Assembly (NCBI GenBank): GCA_004794785.1
Contig: SJOL01005976.1
Coordinates: 385,784 to 449,783 of the forward strand
Length of the DNA stretch: 64,000 nt
Origin: Opisthorchis felineus
Lineage: Eukaryota; Platyhelminthes; Trematoda; Opisthorchiida; Opisthorchiidae
Direction of reading: 5' to 3'
Shown: positions 1-12,400 of the stretch, piece by piece
How the letters are laid out: each line of letters begins with the position of its first letter
How positions within the stretch are numbered: the first letter of the stretch is position 1
The notes under the pieces: generated by a model
Told to the model about the DNA's origin: nothing
Databases searched by the model: none
What the model saw: the letters and a program-made list of their open reading frames with translations, nothing else
Program-made: the position numbers and the translations under genes

Positions 1-2345
1 GAAGCATATTTACACTGCTCTGCACTGAAGATGTCACCAGAGTTTTCAACAAAAATTTCAAGCTTGGCGGACAGTTCAACCACCAACTTTGCAAGCTGAA
101 CTACAAACTTTCTACACTATATCAGCTTTCGAAATATGTTGACTTTTGCTATACGGCCGTGTCTAGCATCTTGGAAGCATTTGCGGAAAGCTTCAAATCA
201 AGAATTACAGTGTTACATTTTGTGTTTCTCCCTTATTCATGTCTTGTTATGAAACTGCCTCAAACTTTTAATATACTTTTCTTTTAAAATTGGAGGAGAA
301 CAGCGACATTTTCGGAGCTGAAGCCATAACCTGGATAGAACGGAGTACCTACTACAAAATCAATCTGAAAAAGAAGAGAATTGCAGCGATAATTGATGAC
401 AATGACTCTGTTTTCATATTTTCACACTTAGCTGCTCAGAACAAGTAAAATATGGTGACTATGTCCTCAATGGAAAGTCAATTTATGTAACTGAAAACAA
501 CAACAGCGATAGGCGGATACAGTTTTGGCACTTGTGTATTCCGAAGCATACAAACATCTTGTCGTCTGTCAAGACCGGGCAGCATTTTTAATGCAAAATT
601 ACGAGTGAAAAGACGTGTTGCAGATGTAGTAAAATCCACGATGGGACAGAGCGGAATAGTAAAATTTTTGATATTAGCGAGGCCATAGGGTGCCACGGCT
701 CCGTTAGATTTGGCGGCAGTCATGAACCGGCAAGACGCTATTGTGTGACAGAGTTGTGTGCCTCCAGGTCATTACAGTATTCTTTATTTTGCATCCAGCC
801 TCGACTGCTTTTTATGCCGTAAGCCTAACTTTGGTAATTTGCATGCAGTATTGTGATCAATGTCAAGAAAAGTGCTTTTAGTGAATCTGAGAACCATAGG
901 GATCTGGGCTCGACATTCAATATAACAAGAGTTAGTTTAGGTTATTTTCCACTAACTAACTAAATGACCAAAAATATCTAGAAGCAGTATTCCAACAAGA
1001 ATTAGGCTGTTAGTAGTAATAACGTAACATTCAATATATGATTTTTCAATTTTGGAAAGCGGCTCAACAGTATTTTTCATCTCGAGACTTAAGTAAAGAG
1101 TGGATTGTTTACCAAATGAAGCAAAGACAAACTCATGGAGGTGCTAGTCTGGCAGCTGAACACCTTCAGAGCGTATGTCTTACAGGAGCTAAGCAACGGG
1201 AACATTCGTCATGAGTGGAAAGCGTTGCATCCAGCCATATCGAAAGTTTAGCGGACACTGTGTGTCTTTCGTTCATTAAACTAAAGACGCTGTTGTTTTT
1301 CACACTACACGACTAAACTGCAAACAGGCGGGAAAACATTTCTACCGGACTTATCTAAATATTTTGTTTCTCAGGTCATTGTGCAGTTAAATAGGCAGTT
1401 AAATATTTCCCCAGTTATTGCATGCTTTTGCTTTGCAGTGTCAGTGACAAACATTGTTGCTCCAATGCGATCAAAAGTTGTGACTCCTTGGGTGAATGAT
1501 TTCTATGATGCACATCTTGAAGGACTTCTTTTCTATGTGTATCGAAATGTAGAATTTTTAAGTTTCGCCAATGCCTTTATACCAGTTGTGTTTTTATCTG
1601 GCGGAACTTTGAGAATTGGCGAAGGAACTACCTTACACTTAAAATTACGTTAAGCACTACAGCAAATACATAGATGGAGCGGGTATACAGTGTGGCCGCC
1701 CCTTGCTTTTGAGTTTTATCGTTCACATCTCCTTAAAATGTCTTCATAAGATGTGTCCTGAGATCCATTGAGTAGCAGGTTTTATTCGTTTATAGAACCA
1801 TCCAAATTTTGAGGCACCGCATGTCATCTGACCAAATTGCTGTTACCGGGGCAGCTCTCAGGATGCGATGCTACCATTGAGGCTTCTGGGCTTAGAGACC
1901 GCACATCAAAGTAACAGTCGGGCCTGGAATGTGAGGTTGCATCTTAAAAACACACATAGCTGGTTTCGCGCCATGCATTATAGCTGGCACTTACAGTGGA
2001 GGAATTTAGTTTACAGTACATGAAGGGGAAGTAAGTTACTCTCATTCTGTAGGAGGCCAAGCGCTTTGGTAACATACTTGAGGAATGTAACACTAAGTTG
2101 GTTCGTCTAAAAAAAGAAGGCCAATTTGGTATAAAGTTGGATCCAGACATACCAGAAGGTGAACAAATAACCAACCGAGGTAAGAATAAATTGCAAGAAG
2201 TCAGGAATCGGGCACATTGGTTTCAACCATAATTTCACGATGTAACCATTACAAGCCTATGCATTCTGGCCAAACCGTGTGTGAACATTTCAATTTTTCA
2301 AAAGTTTCATTAAAATTCTGGGAGTTTTGAAGTCATATAAATGTA
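1..2345. other. No recognisable gene or element
   Basis: AT-rich DNA with only short frames. A 90-codon plus-strand frame at 1381-1653 follows an acceptor-like TTTGTTTCTCAG but shows no motif. Nothing else is supported. Confidence 0.5.
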
Positions 2346-2359
2346 AAATTGGTTCAAGG

Positions 2360-2540
2360 TTGCTTGGCGGTTAGGCGCAAACGTACTTTTAGGAAGGTTT
2401 GTGGTTCGATTCCAGCATCTCGACTGCTCTCGTCTGGGTTAGGGGCTCTGGAAGAATTTCGGGCCTGATGCACTCGTCCGGTGGCAAGCCAACCAGGCAC
2501 CCAAAGAATATTACGGCTGGACGATTTTAATAAAACTGAC
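2360..2540 (+). repeat. tRNA-derived SINE-like fragment
   Basis: An A-box-like TTGGCGGTTAGGCG (2364-2377) is followed 26 bases later by a B-box GGTTCGATTCC (2403-2413), the two internal RNA polymerase III promoter elements in tRNA-like spacing. No cloverleaf acceptor stem is apparent, and an unrelated GC-rich body follows to about 2540. It is more likely a SINE copy than a tRNA gene. Confidence 0.5.
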
Positions 2541-2612
2541 AAACAACCAGCGTAGTTGCGAACAAAAAAACATCTGAGGAGGAGTTTGTTTGGGTAGCCA
2601 GAATAGTCACAA

Positions 2613-2930
2613 TCAAAAAATTATTAAACACGTTTGTTTTTCTAAAGAATCTCCAGTGTCGATCAAATATACCGCTGCAGATCGATTTGGCAGGACGTTG
2701 TTTTTTAATGACAAGTCCAACGCGAATTCATGTGTTATCTCAACAAGTTGGCGTGAGGAAACTGATGAAAAGAAATGAGAACGAAACATAGGTTTTTTGG
2801 CATTGCGCTTACATCCCTTGTACCATGTTCCATAGCTTTGGAGATATAGAACTATGGTAGATACTGGAAAGGATGTCGGTGGCTCAAGTTGGGTAGATAG
2901 CTGTTGTTCCGTTTTAGTGAGCTGCTCCAT
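2613..2930 (-). CDS. Candidate coding segment with optional 51-nt intron, unrecognised
   Basis: A 105-codon minus-strand frame begins at ATG 2930 (context CCAAATGG). It contains a good donor, GGGAT|GTAAGC (exon end 2813), and a strong acceptor, TTCTCATTTCTTTTCATCAG (next exon starts 2761). Splicing these removes 51 nt and keeps the frame, joining ...SYGTWYKG to SSRQLVEITHEFALDLSL. The 51 nt are free of stops, so an unspliced reading is also possible. The second part, through AAVYLIDTGDSLEKQ, looks coding. I recognise no family. Confidence 0.35.
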   Translation of the reverse strand: MEQLTKTEQQLSTQLEPPTSFPVSTIVLYLQSYGTWYKGCKRNAKKPMFRSHFFSSVSSRQLVEITHEFALDLSLKNNVLPNRSAAVYLIDTGDSLEKQTCLIIF

Positions 2931-3928
2931 TTGGTGACCAATGTTTCGTAAACAGTCAAGGTATTATCATCAGTGCGTAAAAGATTAACATTAAATGCAG
3001 TTAAACATCGACGCAAAGCTAATCCACCACACATTTCGTCACCTCAAATGGTGTTTGCAACTAAGTGTCCGGCTCAGCTTGGCGAACAAATGCTAACCGA
3101 ACGCACAGTTGGAAGTCGACCATGAAGCAGCTTTCGGTCCATCATATGGTAATATTGGGAAATCGGAGACAGCATTTATATAAATCACGCAAAATACCGA
3201 CCTCAATTAATAGAAGTTACCGCCTAAGTTACCATAATCTCGTTTAATTAGGGGGTGTCTCAAGTTGGTTTGGAGGAATTTTGCACAAAACGAGTTTAGT
3301 TCAAACGCTAAAATGCTATCATGCTGTTGACTAGTGAGGACAGGATAAACGAAGATAAGAGTCATGTCGTACGGAAAAATATGATTTACCCACAATCTAT
3401 GCAACATTTTTATGACTGCAGTGGAAGTAGTTTGTTCGTTTCCCTTCATCATTTTCAAGGTTTAGGCGCTTCTAAATAGTCCATCTAGGTACCATCTGCT
3501 GCCGTCACTTGCCAAAGATAACAGTGGTCACCAGCATGGAACAGGGTGACACGTGGATGTGACTTGTTTGGAAAAAGCTTTTCAAACGTCAGAAGAAAAA
3601 TGACAACAGAAGCATGGTATACTAGAGAATTTCAGTGGATCTCTAATATACTTTTCCTCAGGAGAATAACTTATTTACTGGTTACAGAATGAACATGATT
3701 TTGATTATAACTATGAGAAACAGAAATTCTCTCCGGATATTGTTGAGATGACTTTCTTCGTTATTAGTATTGTTCGACATCAGTAATGACAGTCATCCTT
3801 CTCAAGAAGCGGCCGATTATCTATAGTTTAAAAGCTCGGTCCCGTCTCAAGGTCAAACGTCATTTCCCCAGATCAAATGCTCATATTCCTATAAGCAATC
3901 GGGTTGCGTCCAACCACATTATGTACTG

Positions 3929-4139
3929 TTAGCCCCAATATGTGTTTGGAGTTAATCGAGTGATGCAGACATCATCAGTATCAACTGTCTCCAGTTGTGA
4001 CTGACAAAAACCACAGTCTCTGTCAATTACCGTAGTAGCTGAAATTTTGTGTTCAAGAGAACCAGTAAGATATGCACCTCCAGAATGTCGTTTTTCGTAG
4101 CTTGATAACTTTAAAGGCAACGTATAATAGATTTTGTGT
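3929..4139 (-). CDS. Candidate terminal exon, unrecognised
   Basis: On the minus strand, the acceptor CTCATAATTTCAG is followed by an open frame of about 70 codons ending at a TAA. It includes LKLSSYEKRHSGGAYLTGSL and DRDCGFCQSQLETVDTDDVC. No further splice donor is needed. Composition is gene-like, but no domain is identified and no upstream exon was found with certainty. Confidence 0.3.
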
Positions 4140-4788
4140 CTGAAATTATGAGATATTTCACCTGCATCTGATGTTGCGCAAGAATATCTGGGTTTTAAGA
4201 TTCATCAACCTCGACTACATATTATACAGTGCACCAGAAACTATCATGGAGGCTGGTTGTGCATTTCAATTATTATTTTTTTGTATACTAGCCAGAAGAA
4301 ACCAACTTTTGCCCAAAGCGACAAACAATAAAATATGTATTTGTCTGTAGCTTACGTAACCTTGTCAATATATTTTCGTCTGTCAGATGTGGGGAGCTTT
4401 TTGATAGGCATTCCCTTCTCTGCGATTAGCGAATTCGGAGATACTTTAGTGTCTGGGGTGTTGCTGGAGCCAAAATGTTATCATGATGGCTTGGAGCTTT
4501 ACGCAAGATACTTTGTTTGCAACATGTGAGGTTAGAAAACATACGCGAACAACCATGTATTCTAATTTCCATTATTTTCTTAAGCGAAGCATCCAGATTT
4601 AATAAGATACCCCGTCAAATGAGTGCTGAGTCGCCTGGTCAACTAAAAAATATACTACCACCTGGGATTTCCTATCACGTTTGTTAGCTTGTGATAATAT
4701 GCAAAGACTTAACAGTGACCTGGAGGAAATTTGTGACAGTTTTTAATTTGTGTGGAGACTTCTAAGATATTATTGCGCTGGCGTCTAG

Positions 4789-4913
4789 TGATACAAATTC
4801 CCACTCCTTCGACAGTTGCCGATGGAACAACGTCAAGTGACGAACCTCTAGCAAGTGACAGTAGGGTTATTTCTGATGCGTTTTTACCACCAAAGTACTT
4901 CAAAACGTTTTCG
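4789..4913 (+). CDS. Candidate short exon, unrecognised
   Basis: A 125-bp segment lies between a GCGTCTAG acceptor and a strong TCG|GTAAGA donor (4914 onward). It reads IQIPTPSTVADGTTSSDEPL and then ASDSRVISDAFLPPKYFKTF, a Ser/Thr-rich linker-like sequence. The acceptor lacks a good pyrimidine tract. Confidence 0.22.
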
Positions 4914-4949
4914 GTAAGATTGAAATGGCACACAACAAATGGATATGGA

Positions 4950-6350
4950 GATACTCTCCTAGTTGAAAAACCAACTCACGCTACAAGTTCCAAAATGGGA
5001 CAAATGTTAATACACAGTTCACAGAGAGGCATATTCCTCGCATATGACACTTATCTATGGGCATAATCACTGTTTATGGACAGTGTGGGTGGGAGTATGT
5101 AGGGAAGGGATAAGATTAATAAAAGTTGATTACCTGGGCATAGACAGAACGAACAACACCAATGCGACGACAGACGACAGTAGTATTGTAACGTAGGACC
5201 AAATTTGAACTGGATGTGTGGTTGAATGGACATCTTAAATGAAAACCTGGAATTATAGCCAGGGTCCGATTTCGAGGCAAAAAGTGAACAGATGAGCTGG
5301 GCTTGCTTGGTGTCGATCTTTACGGGAGTGTAATGATGCACATTAAGTGCTCAGTCGAAGTTAATATAAACTTGGTTTAGTGGAATAGTTAAATATGACC
5401 CATAAGTAGAACGTTCAACCAAGTGACAATAAACCGGGATCTAGCTGGTTTGTCCGGTTTGGGCCGGTACTGACCTCAGAACATATACGGACGTTGGCAA
5501 CAGTTCAGTTAGTTAGGATTTAACGAAAACTTGTGGTGGAGAGGAAAGTATGAGCCAATTAGGACTGAGATGTTTGTGAAAGAAAACAAGAAAAAATGAG
5601 TTTATTCGATCGAGTAAGTCAAGAGAGACATGCTTGGACTACAATGGTTATGGAGGAGTATGATGTGATGCGAATGTAGTACGTACGGAGAACATAAAAT
5701 GGCAGCTGTCACACCCAGATGATAGGAGGTAACGATATGAGGGTTGCGTAAACCCATATGGTTGGGGAAATTGTGTTGCCCAGATAGTTCCAATGGTTAG
5801 TTAGCACTAACTGTTCTGGTGAGTCATGGCTGTTGATCCTTTTGGTTAAGCTCAAGTGTATGTATAAGATGGGGCAGCATTTAAGTTACACCAGTAGACC
5901 AAGCTTTCGTTGGAAAATAAAGTTTTTTGATAGCGTCGCACCTCTGACACTGGTCCCTTATTTCGATCCCATGGTTCCATTCAAGGATTATTGAAAGTGC
6001 AATGTCAGTGTGTCAAGAATCCAAAGGTAATAATCATATTAGTTGATGGAAAAGATACAACAATTTCCCCAATAGCTATCCTGAGAAAGTGGATTCACAC
6101 ACTCAAGATTTGCAATCAGTGAATATCATGCTTTTAGCTGATGACTGGGAACAGAGTTCCGTCTTCTAGAAGAGGCAGTTACATTTTGTAGTTCTCGTAA
6201 AATGGTAGCCACGAAGGGGACAATTCTTTTTGGATGGCATTGTTTCATCTAAGCAAACATCCCAAAGCAGATCATTTACATTCCTTCTAGTCAGGTGGCC
6301 TCGTCAAACAATGACCAGTATATTTTGAAGATTTGTTCTACAAGAGAAAG
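4950..6350. other. Possible degraded LTR or repeat, otherwise empty
   Basis: The stretch around 5800-5960 has a GTATAAGATGGGGC TATA-like site (about 5862) followed 50 bp later by AATAAAG (5919), an order seen in LTRs. No paired repeat or pol sequence is visible in the window, so no element is called. Confidence 0.2.
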
Positions 6351-6352
6351 TA

Positions 6353-6474
6353 TACAACCAGCGACCCATCGCTACTCTCCACTACGCTCCCTAACAATGC
6401 ACTGATGATGTCACCTCGATTGGTAACGAAACGTTTGCAATCAAATTGCCCAACTCAGTGAACAAACCAACGAC
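6353..6474 (+). mobile_element. Solo PLE terminal fragment
   Basis: This stretch matches the region around the unit boundary of the tandem PLE (equivalent to about 52393-52514) with scattered substitutions and small changes. Homology stops on both sides, and no reverse-transcriptase sequence follows. It is an older, isolated fragment of the same family or a close relative. Confidence 0.8.
6385..6460 (+). ncRNA. Hammerhead ribozyme motif in a solo PLE remnant
   Basis: The core CTGATGA (6402-6408), GAAA (6428-6431) and GTT cleavage triplet (6433-6435) are intact. Stem II closes with a G-C pair (6410/6427) but has one C-A mismatch (6412/6425). Stem I is GCA (6399-6401) with TGC (6436-6438), CAAT (6395-6398) with ATTG (6445-6448), and CGCT (6385-6388) with AGTG (6457-6460), keeping pairing through a G-U pair. 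The rest of the element is gone, so this is a relic of an older insertion. Confidence 0.65.
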
Positions 6475-6479
6475 CAGAA

Positions 6480-8500
6480 AGGGTACAGTCAAACCGATTG
6501 CTATGTTGCCTACTCGTCTCTTAACACCAAAGTGAATGACTGAATTCTAGGTGGCCCTGAAAAACTGGAATGTCGATTTGGTCATTACTTAGAATACAGT
6601 TTTTGAAAAGCTATGAAGGTTACTTGTATTCCAGTACTTTGTTCAATTCAATTCAGTTTGCACCAGTTATGCTTCAACACACATCGACTGATATTCGTGT
6701 TAATTTGAATCCGACGCACCCACAACATTAGCGCATCATTTTCTTTCCTGGATAAGGTGAGCCATGTTTACTCTGAAAGACAATACAGCTAATATAAAGA
6801 AAGCAAATTGTCCGAATTTCAACTTGGTCTGAACTGTCTCGTTTTTGGAGCTCACAAGGGATGGAAAATACTTGGCCATATTAAGGACAAATCAAACCCT
6901 AAGGAGTCCTGAGTGAAAAACAAAGCAATCATGGATTAGGATATGTTAAATTCCATTATGTTCAATCCTGCTAGTAAAAAGAAGAGATAAGCCACACCGG
7001 AGGAAATCACTGTCGAACGTATTCTATAGTATGGCATGACACTTCAGCTGAGAGTAAAAGTTTTATATTGTATTTGGCACAGCACCACTTTCATCTCTCA
7101 CAACGACACTTACCGAACACCTCAAATCTGCCGGCGAAAAAGTCAGACTGAATTACCTGGACAAGAGAACGACTGGGTCTACACAAATGATCTAGTGAAA
7201 TTCTCGGTTATATAAACTTTTGCTTACTATTGGGTCAAGACCAAAGACCACCAGTTGGTGACGTTTCAGTGTTGCAACGATAATGCGGGATTCGTTTTCT
7301 TGGTCGATATATGGCAGAAATGCGAACTGCAAGCAGTCCGGCAAGCAACAGTGTCTTTTACGGGAAATATGGATTTAAAGTCAAAAGGTTCTCCGCGAGA
7401 GGTGTGTAAGAACATCGGGTAAGCCATATGCGCCTGCCGTGGTGTATTACACAGGCGACAAGGATTTCCACGCTTATGTATGAGATGGTGCTGCATTCCT
7501 CTAAGGAAGTGCGGGATAGGATATTACGACCCTTAAAATCATAAAGCTTTATTGCCAAACTACTGATGCCAGACACCACCGCATTATCTAATATGGTCGA
7601 AATACTTATGAAAACCGAGAGCCTGGTGCAACTGAAAACCTCCTGTTGACGAACATGCGTTTGTGATTCGGAACTCCGGACTTTGGTACCTGTATATCGA
7701 GCATAATTTATTCTACGGTGCCTTGTGTGCCATACCTGGAGGTCAAAGTCCGGGACTGAGACCCAAAATCGGCTCAAGCCATTAGGTATATCAATTTTAC
7801 AAACACAGGTCTCCACTTGCGATCAATGACAAGTCCCTTATACAGCAAAATACGAAAAGTGAAGACTTATCCGGCTGATGATACACGGAAGGTGCGTAAC
7901 TTGCCAGCTACTCATACGCTTTTCATATATATTTTACTGTATTCGGCAAAACCTATCTGGCTAAACGGAAAAAGGGTGCAAGAAACCGGTCCTAATTATA
8001 CTTTCTACTAAAATAAAGGAACACAGAGAAGACGATGGTGCAGACTTCTCATTTGTAGATCACCTGAATCAAAACACATTGAATGAGTCAAAATGTATTA
8101 TTTCGAGAACGGTGGTAGTCCGACTCCCGCTGCCAGGGCAAGGTTTTTCTCGTTTATCGGCAGGTGTGCTTGCACATTCACATGCAAGCAACAGAATGAT
8201 TGAACGTTACAATAATCCATGAAAACTGATCAGGACTGCATCTGGAAGTTATTTACTTAACACTGACTAATTTTCTTGCATGAAATGAAAAGGGCGTGGA
8301 AACCTTAGGGATGATGACGGAAGCTAAAATAGTGGGACCAAAAAAAGATAGTGGTGGAAGATTGCCGAACTGTGTGCTGCTACCATAACGAACATGGGGT
8401 TCCCAATGGATTGTAATATTATGCCACTGGGATGTTAGCCTTTCATCCACCCACGGGTTATTTCCATAGGACAAGCGGATTCTTCAACAGTTTGACTTAA
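6480..8500. other. No supported gene; slightly GC-richer block at 7260-7820
   Basis: The 7358-7816 minus-strand frame is 152 codons but has no motif, and another minus frame is open across part of it. The block could be an unrecognised repeat. The rest is AT-rich and empty. Confidence 0.3.
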
Positions 8501-8515
8501 TCAGACTTGGCATAC

Positions 8516-8541
8516 ATGTGTGTATGTGTGTGTGTGTGCGT
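8516..8541 (+). repeat. GT microsatellite
   Basis: An interrupted (TG)n run, TGTGTATGTGTGTGTGTGTG, followed by CG. Confidence 0.9.
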
Positions 8542-9212
8542 GGAAGGCTGGTGCTGAATTACTGAAGACTCAGGCCTAATGTATACAGCAAACATCTTTA
8601 CTCGAATTAAAGAAATAAGAACCTCCCATACCATCAGATGCATCCCATTCTTATGTTGAAAATAGCCATCTTTATTAGAATTTGGCACATTCCACTAAAC
8701 CAACTTGAATTGGTATCAGAGAGATAAAGCCAAAAATGGTCAAATATCCGGAGCAGGTTAAAAGTTTTAAAAAAATAGTGTTGGAATATTTACATACAGT
8801 CCGAATACTCCATATTAAATTGATGTTGACTAGCAGAATGTCAGTTTGCACATGTAGAGTTCGGTCCGCAGTGAAGCTTAGATATTTGGTAATTGCCCCG
8901 TAGGAACCACCATAAGGGATGGCTAAAACGTGATCGTTTTAACCAGTTAGTCACACGGATGGTGTTGATAACGGCAATGAAGTAAGTGAAATCTGGTTTG
9001 TTGTTCCAGGGCGCGTTAGTTTCGGATTTGAAAGTTATAAGTGCAATTATGAGGGTGCTGATGTGTGATAATTGCATCGTAGGTCCGAGAGTGACCGGAA
9101 TTATACCCGCACAATTTGAAGGACGTCGAAACAGAAACGAACATTGCGTCGATGCTGCCAAGCCGATATGTAATTTCATCACCTGATGCGAACAGGATAA
9201 AGGCGGAGGTGG

Positions 9213-9428
9213 TTAACAAAGCTTTTTAGGGGAATCGAGCTTCGATAGAGTATCACATGTAATGTTGGACGAATTTACGGGTACATTCGTGAAAAAAGAT
9301 GGGAAGTAAAAAGACGGTTTGTGGTTTACGGACGCAAAAGTTCTATTTGATTGTCGAACAAGTTTGTCGAAGGAAGTTGACAGAAGCCTTCGGAATTCGT
9401 CTACATAACCCACGGCTATGGGCTGAAA
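9213..9428 (-). CDS. Candidate exon, unrecognised
   Basis: A textbook acceptor on the minus strand, ATTTTTTCTTTTCAG, precedes PIAVGYVDEFRRLLSTSFDK, LVRQSNRTFASVNHK and a polar tail with N-glycosylation-type NSS and NIT sites, ending at TAA. A GTAAAT donor after ...NVP could instead splice to an acceptor CATCAG at about 9182 and continue as a 112-codon frame to 8841. Overlapping frames on the plus strand are also open here, which lowers confidence. Confidence 0.25.
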   Translation of the reverse strand, partial: FQPIAVGYVDEFRRLLSTSFDKLVRQSNRTFASVNHKPSFYFPSFFTNVPVNSSNITCDTLSKLDSPKKLC

Positions 9429-9439
9429 AGAAAAAATGT

Positions 9440-12400
9440 ACGAACTTTGAAATCGAGTTGCCTTACTGACAGCTTCCCTCTACATACTTGCTCGACAATC
9501 ATTTAAATCATTCGAATCTCTAAACGAGCAATTATTATTTCCACTATCGATCTCACTTCATGGATGTATTCGTAAATTTGTCTAGCCGTACATGCGATTT
9601 TCTCCCGAGTTTCTTGAAAGTTTGTGACATATTACCCGAGAAGACAGATCATTATTAAATGAAGCTCTGCTGACTGCCTTCTTTTTTAAATATGGATTCC
9701 GTGGGTAGCTGTACTCACGGGATACACACAAAGAGATTAACTTGAGCTCAGTAATGGCGTTGGTAAAAGAAAAAATGGTTTCGTCCACTAGCTTTTGATC
9801 AGGCGGAAGTTGTAGTGCCGTTTGTGATAGCATTTGTAGTTTGATGCAATGTTTATAAATTTTAGAGATGTAGTGATATTGATGGAGGAAAAAAATGGTC
9901 TTTTCAGGATGTATCCTGTGATCCCGGGGGGTTATTTGATCGCCCGGCCATGAAATTATTGTCCCCTCTCACAGTAATACCATATTGTCCCCTCTGAGTT
10001 AATGGTACCTGTTTGGGGAATAAGGTGATCATGACTGTGGAGGTCAACGCAGAATGAGATGAAAGTAGATTTTAAAACAAAGGCGTATTCAGGAGGCTTT
10101 GACTATTATTACACTCCTCGCTACTGTTTTGTTTGACATGTTTCACCAAGAAACGTCGCAGAGGTAAAGAAATTCATGTGTAATAACACCCATCGTTTCC
10201 AAATAATAAAAAATAGTTTGGTTATTAAAGTTCCACAGGAGCCTCTCTGAGCCGGTTAGTGTAATTGGTGGTACTTGATCACTTCTCAACTCGTGATTTA
10301 TTTTCAAACCTGGTTTCCTTACCCTTGAGCCTGTCAGTTTATCTGAGTACATTTGTTATCCTAATGATTTCACCTCCGAAATCACTCAGTAGAAGTACTG
10401 TACAAAAACTTGCATTGTTTCTACGTCAAAAAGACCCGTTGCTCCACTTAGGATTGTTTGCTAAACTTCAGTAAGAAGGGCATTGTAATAACAGAAGGGG
10501 TGGTATATAATGATCTAGAATCTGAACGACTTGCGTCAGTCCATAAAATGTTCTGTCAAAGGTTGCAACTGCTGCGGTACAACTCTAATATGTTGTGAAT
10601 TTAGTGAATGGCTGACAAGTATTAACTACGTGATGAACGGTGACATCGTACTAGATTAGGTCACGGAATTTTTCGCTTGGTAGGATGGCCGGTGGTGTAA
10701 ACTGTAAAAGGATATGGGAATAGTGGTCATTCTGATCGATTAAATTTGCACTGTGAAGTGATTCGCCAAACTGTTTGACTTTGAACCCAGCGATCAAACG
10801 ACATCATAAGCACACCTCAATTATAGCACACTTGCAGAGACTTTTAGTGCACACTCAGTCGGTCGGAGTTCACACTGCAGACTGGTGTCAATGTACGGAA
10901 ATGAAAATCCGTATAAACACGGGTGTGCTTAGGCGTATTTAAAGGAAATACACATCGATCGAACCCGCTATTACTTAACGTAATTTAAGACCGAAAAGGT
11001 GTGTTGCAATGACAGTGGTGTAGACACAAGTTAGTGAAAATGAGCAAGCAAGTCTGAAGTACTGATTGGTGGGTGAGATATCTGGTGTGCAAGTATTAAT
11101 GAGTTTCCACAAATCCATAGAGGAGTCATGGAGCTTCTTGGTTTAGATAAATCAACTGTGCTACTAGGCGGCTAACAACCACTACCACAAACACCTCCGC
11201 ATTAACGCTCTATCTACGGACGAACACATGTTTCACAGTAACTTACGAGTTACACCTATTCTCCACACACCCAGCATGGTTGTCTGCAGCGAAAATATGC
11301 CACTAGCTAAGTCTTGCGTAACAAGCAAGATGTCAAACGTTGGTGGTTGTCGGAAGAGTTGGGGGAGCTAAGTTTCTGAGAAATTTCGTCTGTCTTGCGT
11401 GTCGTGAATTGCAACATATGGACTATTTCGGTGTTTGGATTCTACCAACTAACGCATGGAATAATTTGTCAAAAGTTCAAAACGCAACTCACGGGTTGCA
11501 CCATCATAGAACATTTCCAAATTCTACGAAGCAACCTACATAAATTTTATAGAATACCTAGAATTAGATGACACATGGTAGTGTGAAACCTTCAATGGTT
11601 ATATTTAGATAGCATTGAACCTAATGAATGGGCTTGTGCGTGTTCATATGGCATGCTTTTGACCTTAATCATGCCATCTGAAATTACGGGAGTTAGCTCA
11701 AAGCCCCTTGTGTTGCGAATATTGTCGGTATCCTAGTGTAATTATTTGGGAGTCACACAGGGCTGTGCTCACTTCATTTTCGTTACCATAGAGTCCAGTG
11801 TATAGCCTTTGGTATGTTTATACGCTGTCTCGAAAAGGAGTAGTATATGCGTGTCAAGTGTGCAAGGAACGAAATGACAACTGGTGATTCGAGTCGCCTG
11901 CAGTGGCTGGACTAACCTGCATATGCAAGCTTGCTAATGATTTACATATGTCGCTTTATCAGGTGTCTTACTGAGGGAAAATTCTTTGGCCTTGTTTTCG
12001 CCTCATTCTTCACACAAACGCTTCTCCGTGAGCGAAACTTCTTAGCTCGATTTTGTGTTGTATTTCTGGATCAGCAGCTTTGTTTCAATATGAATAAAAA
12101 TTGCGGCAACAAAACAATAGTATACGGTTTTTCGTGGATTGTAGATATTATATTCTTTTACCATTGTATATTTTCGTACTATTGTCACCATAATTTTGCT
12201 GTGCGGTCGGAATAAAAACTTATTTTTCAAGCTTATTAGTGATCATCAACGATGTGTGACGCAAATAGCTGATAGAGCTAATTTTGGAGTTCACATCCAC
12301 GACTGGTCACAGCCTGCTAGAAATTAATCACCATTCCGGTCAGTGTCTTCAGCTCCAGCGTTTTGAAAAAGGATGGTTCCTAATGGAGTATAGTAGGGGC

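Noticed and set aside
2360..2413. tRNA gene
   Set aside because: A and B boxes are present, but there is no acceptor stem or convincing anticodon arm. The same applies to 25874-25931 and 47493-47547, and SINE-like origin fits better.
7358..7816. 152-codon minus-strand ORF
   Set aside because: No motif, no start or splice support, overlapping open frames, and a length near chance expectation for a window this size.
8841..9186. 113-codon minus-strand ORF with an overlapping 66-codon plus-strand ORF
   Set aside because: Both strands look equally gene-like, so the appearance carries little information. Mentioned only as a possible continuation of the 9.2 kb exon.
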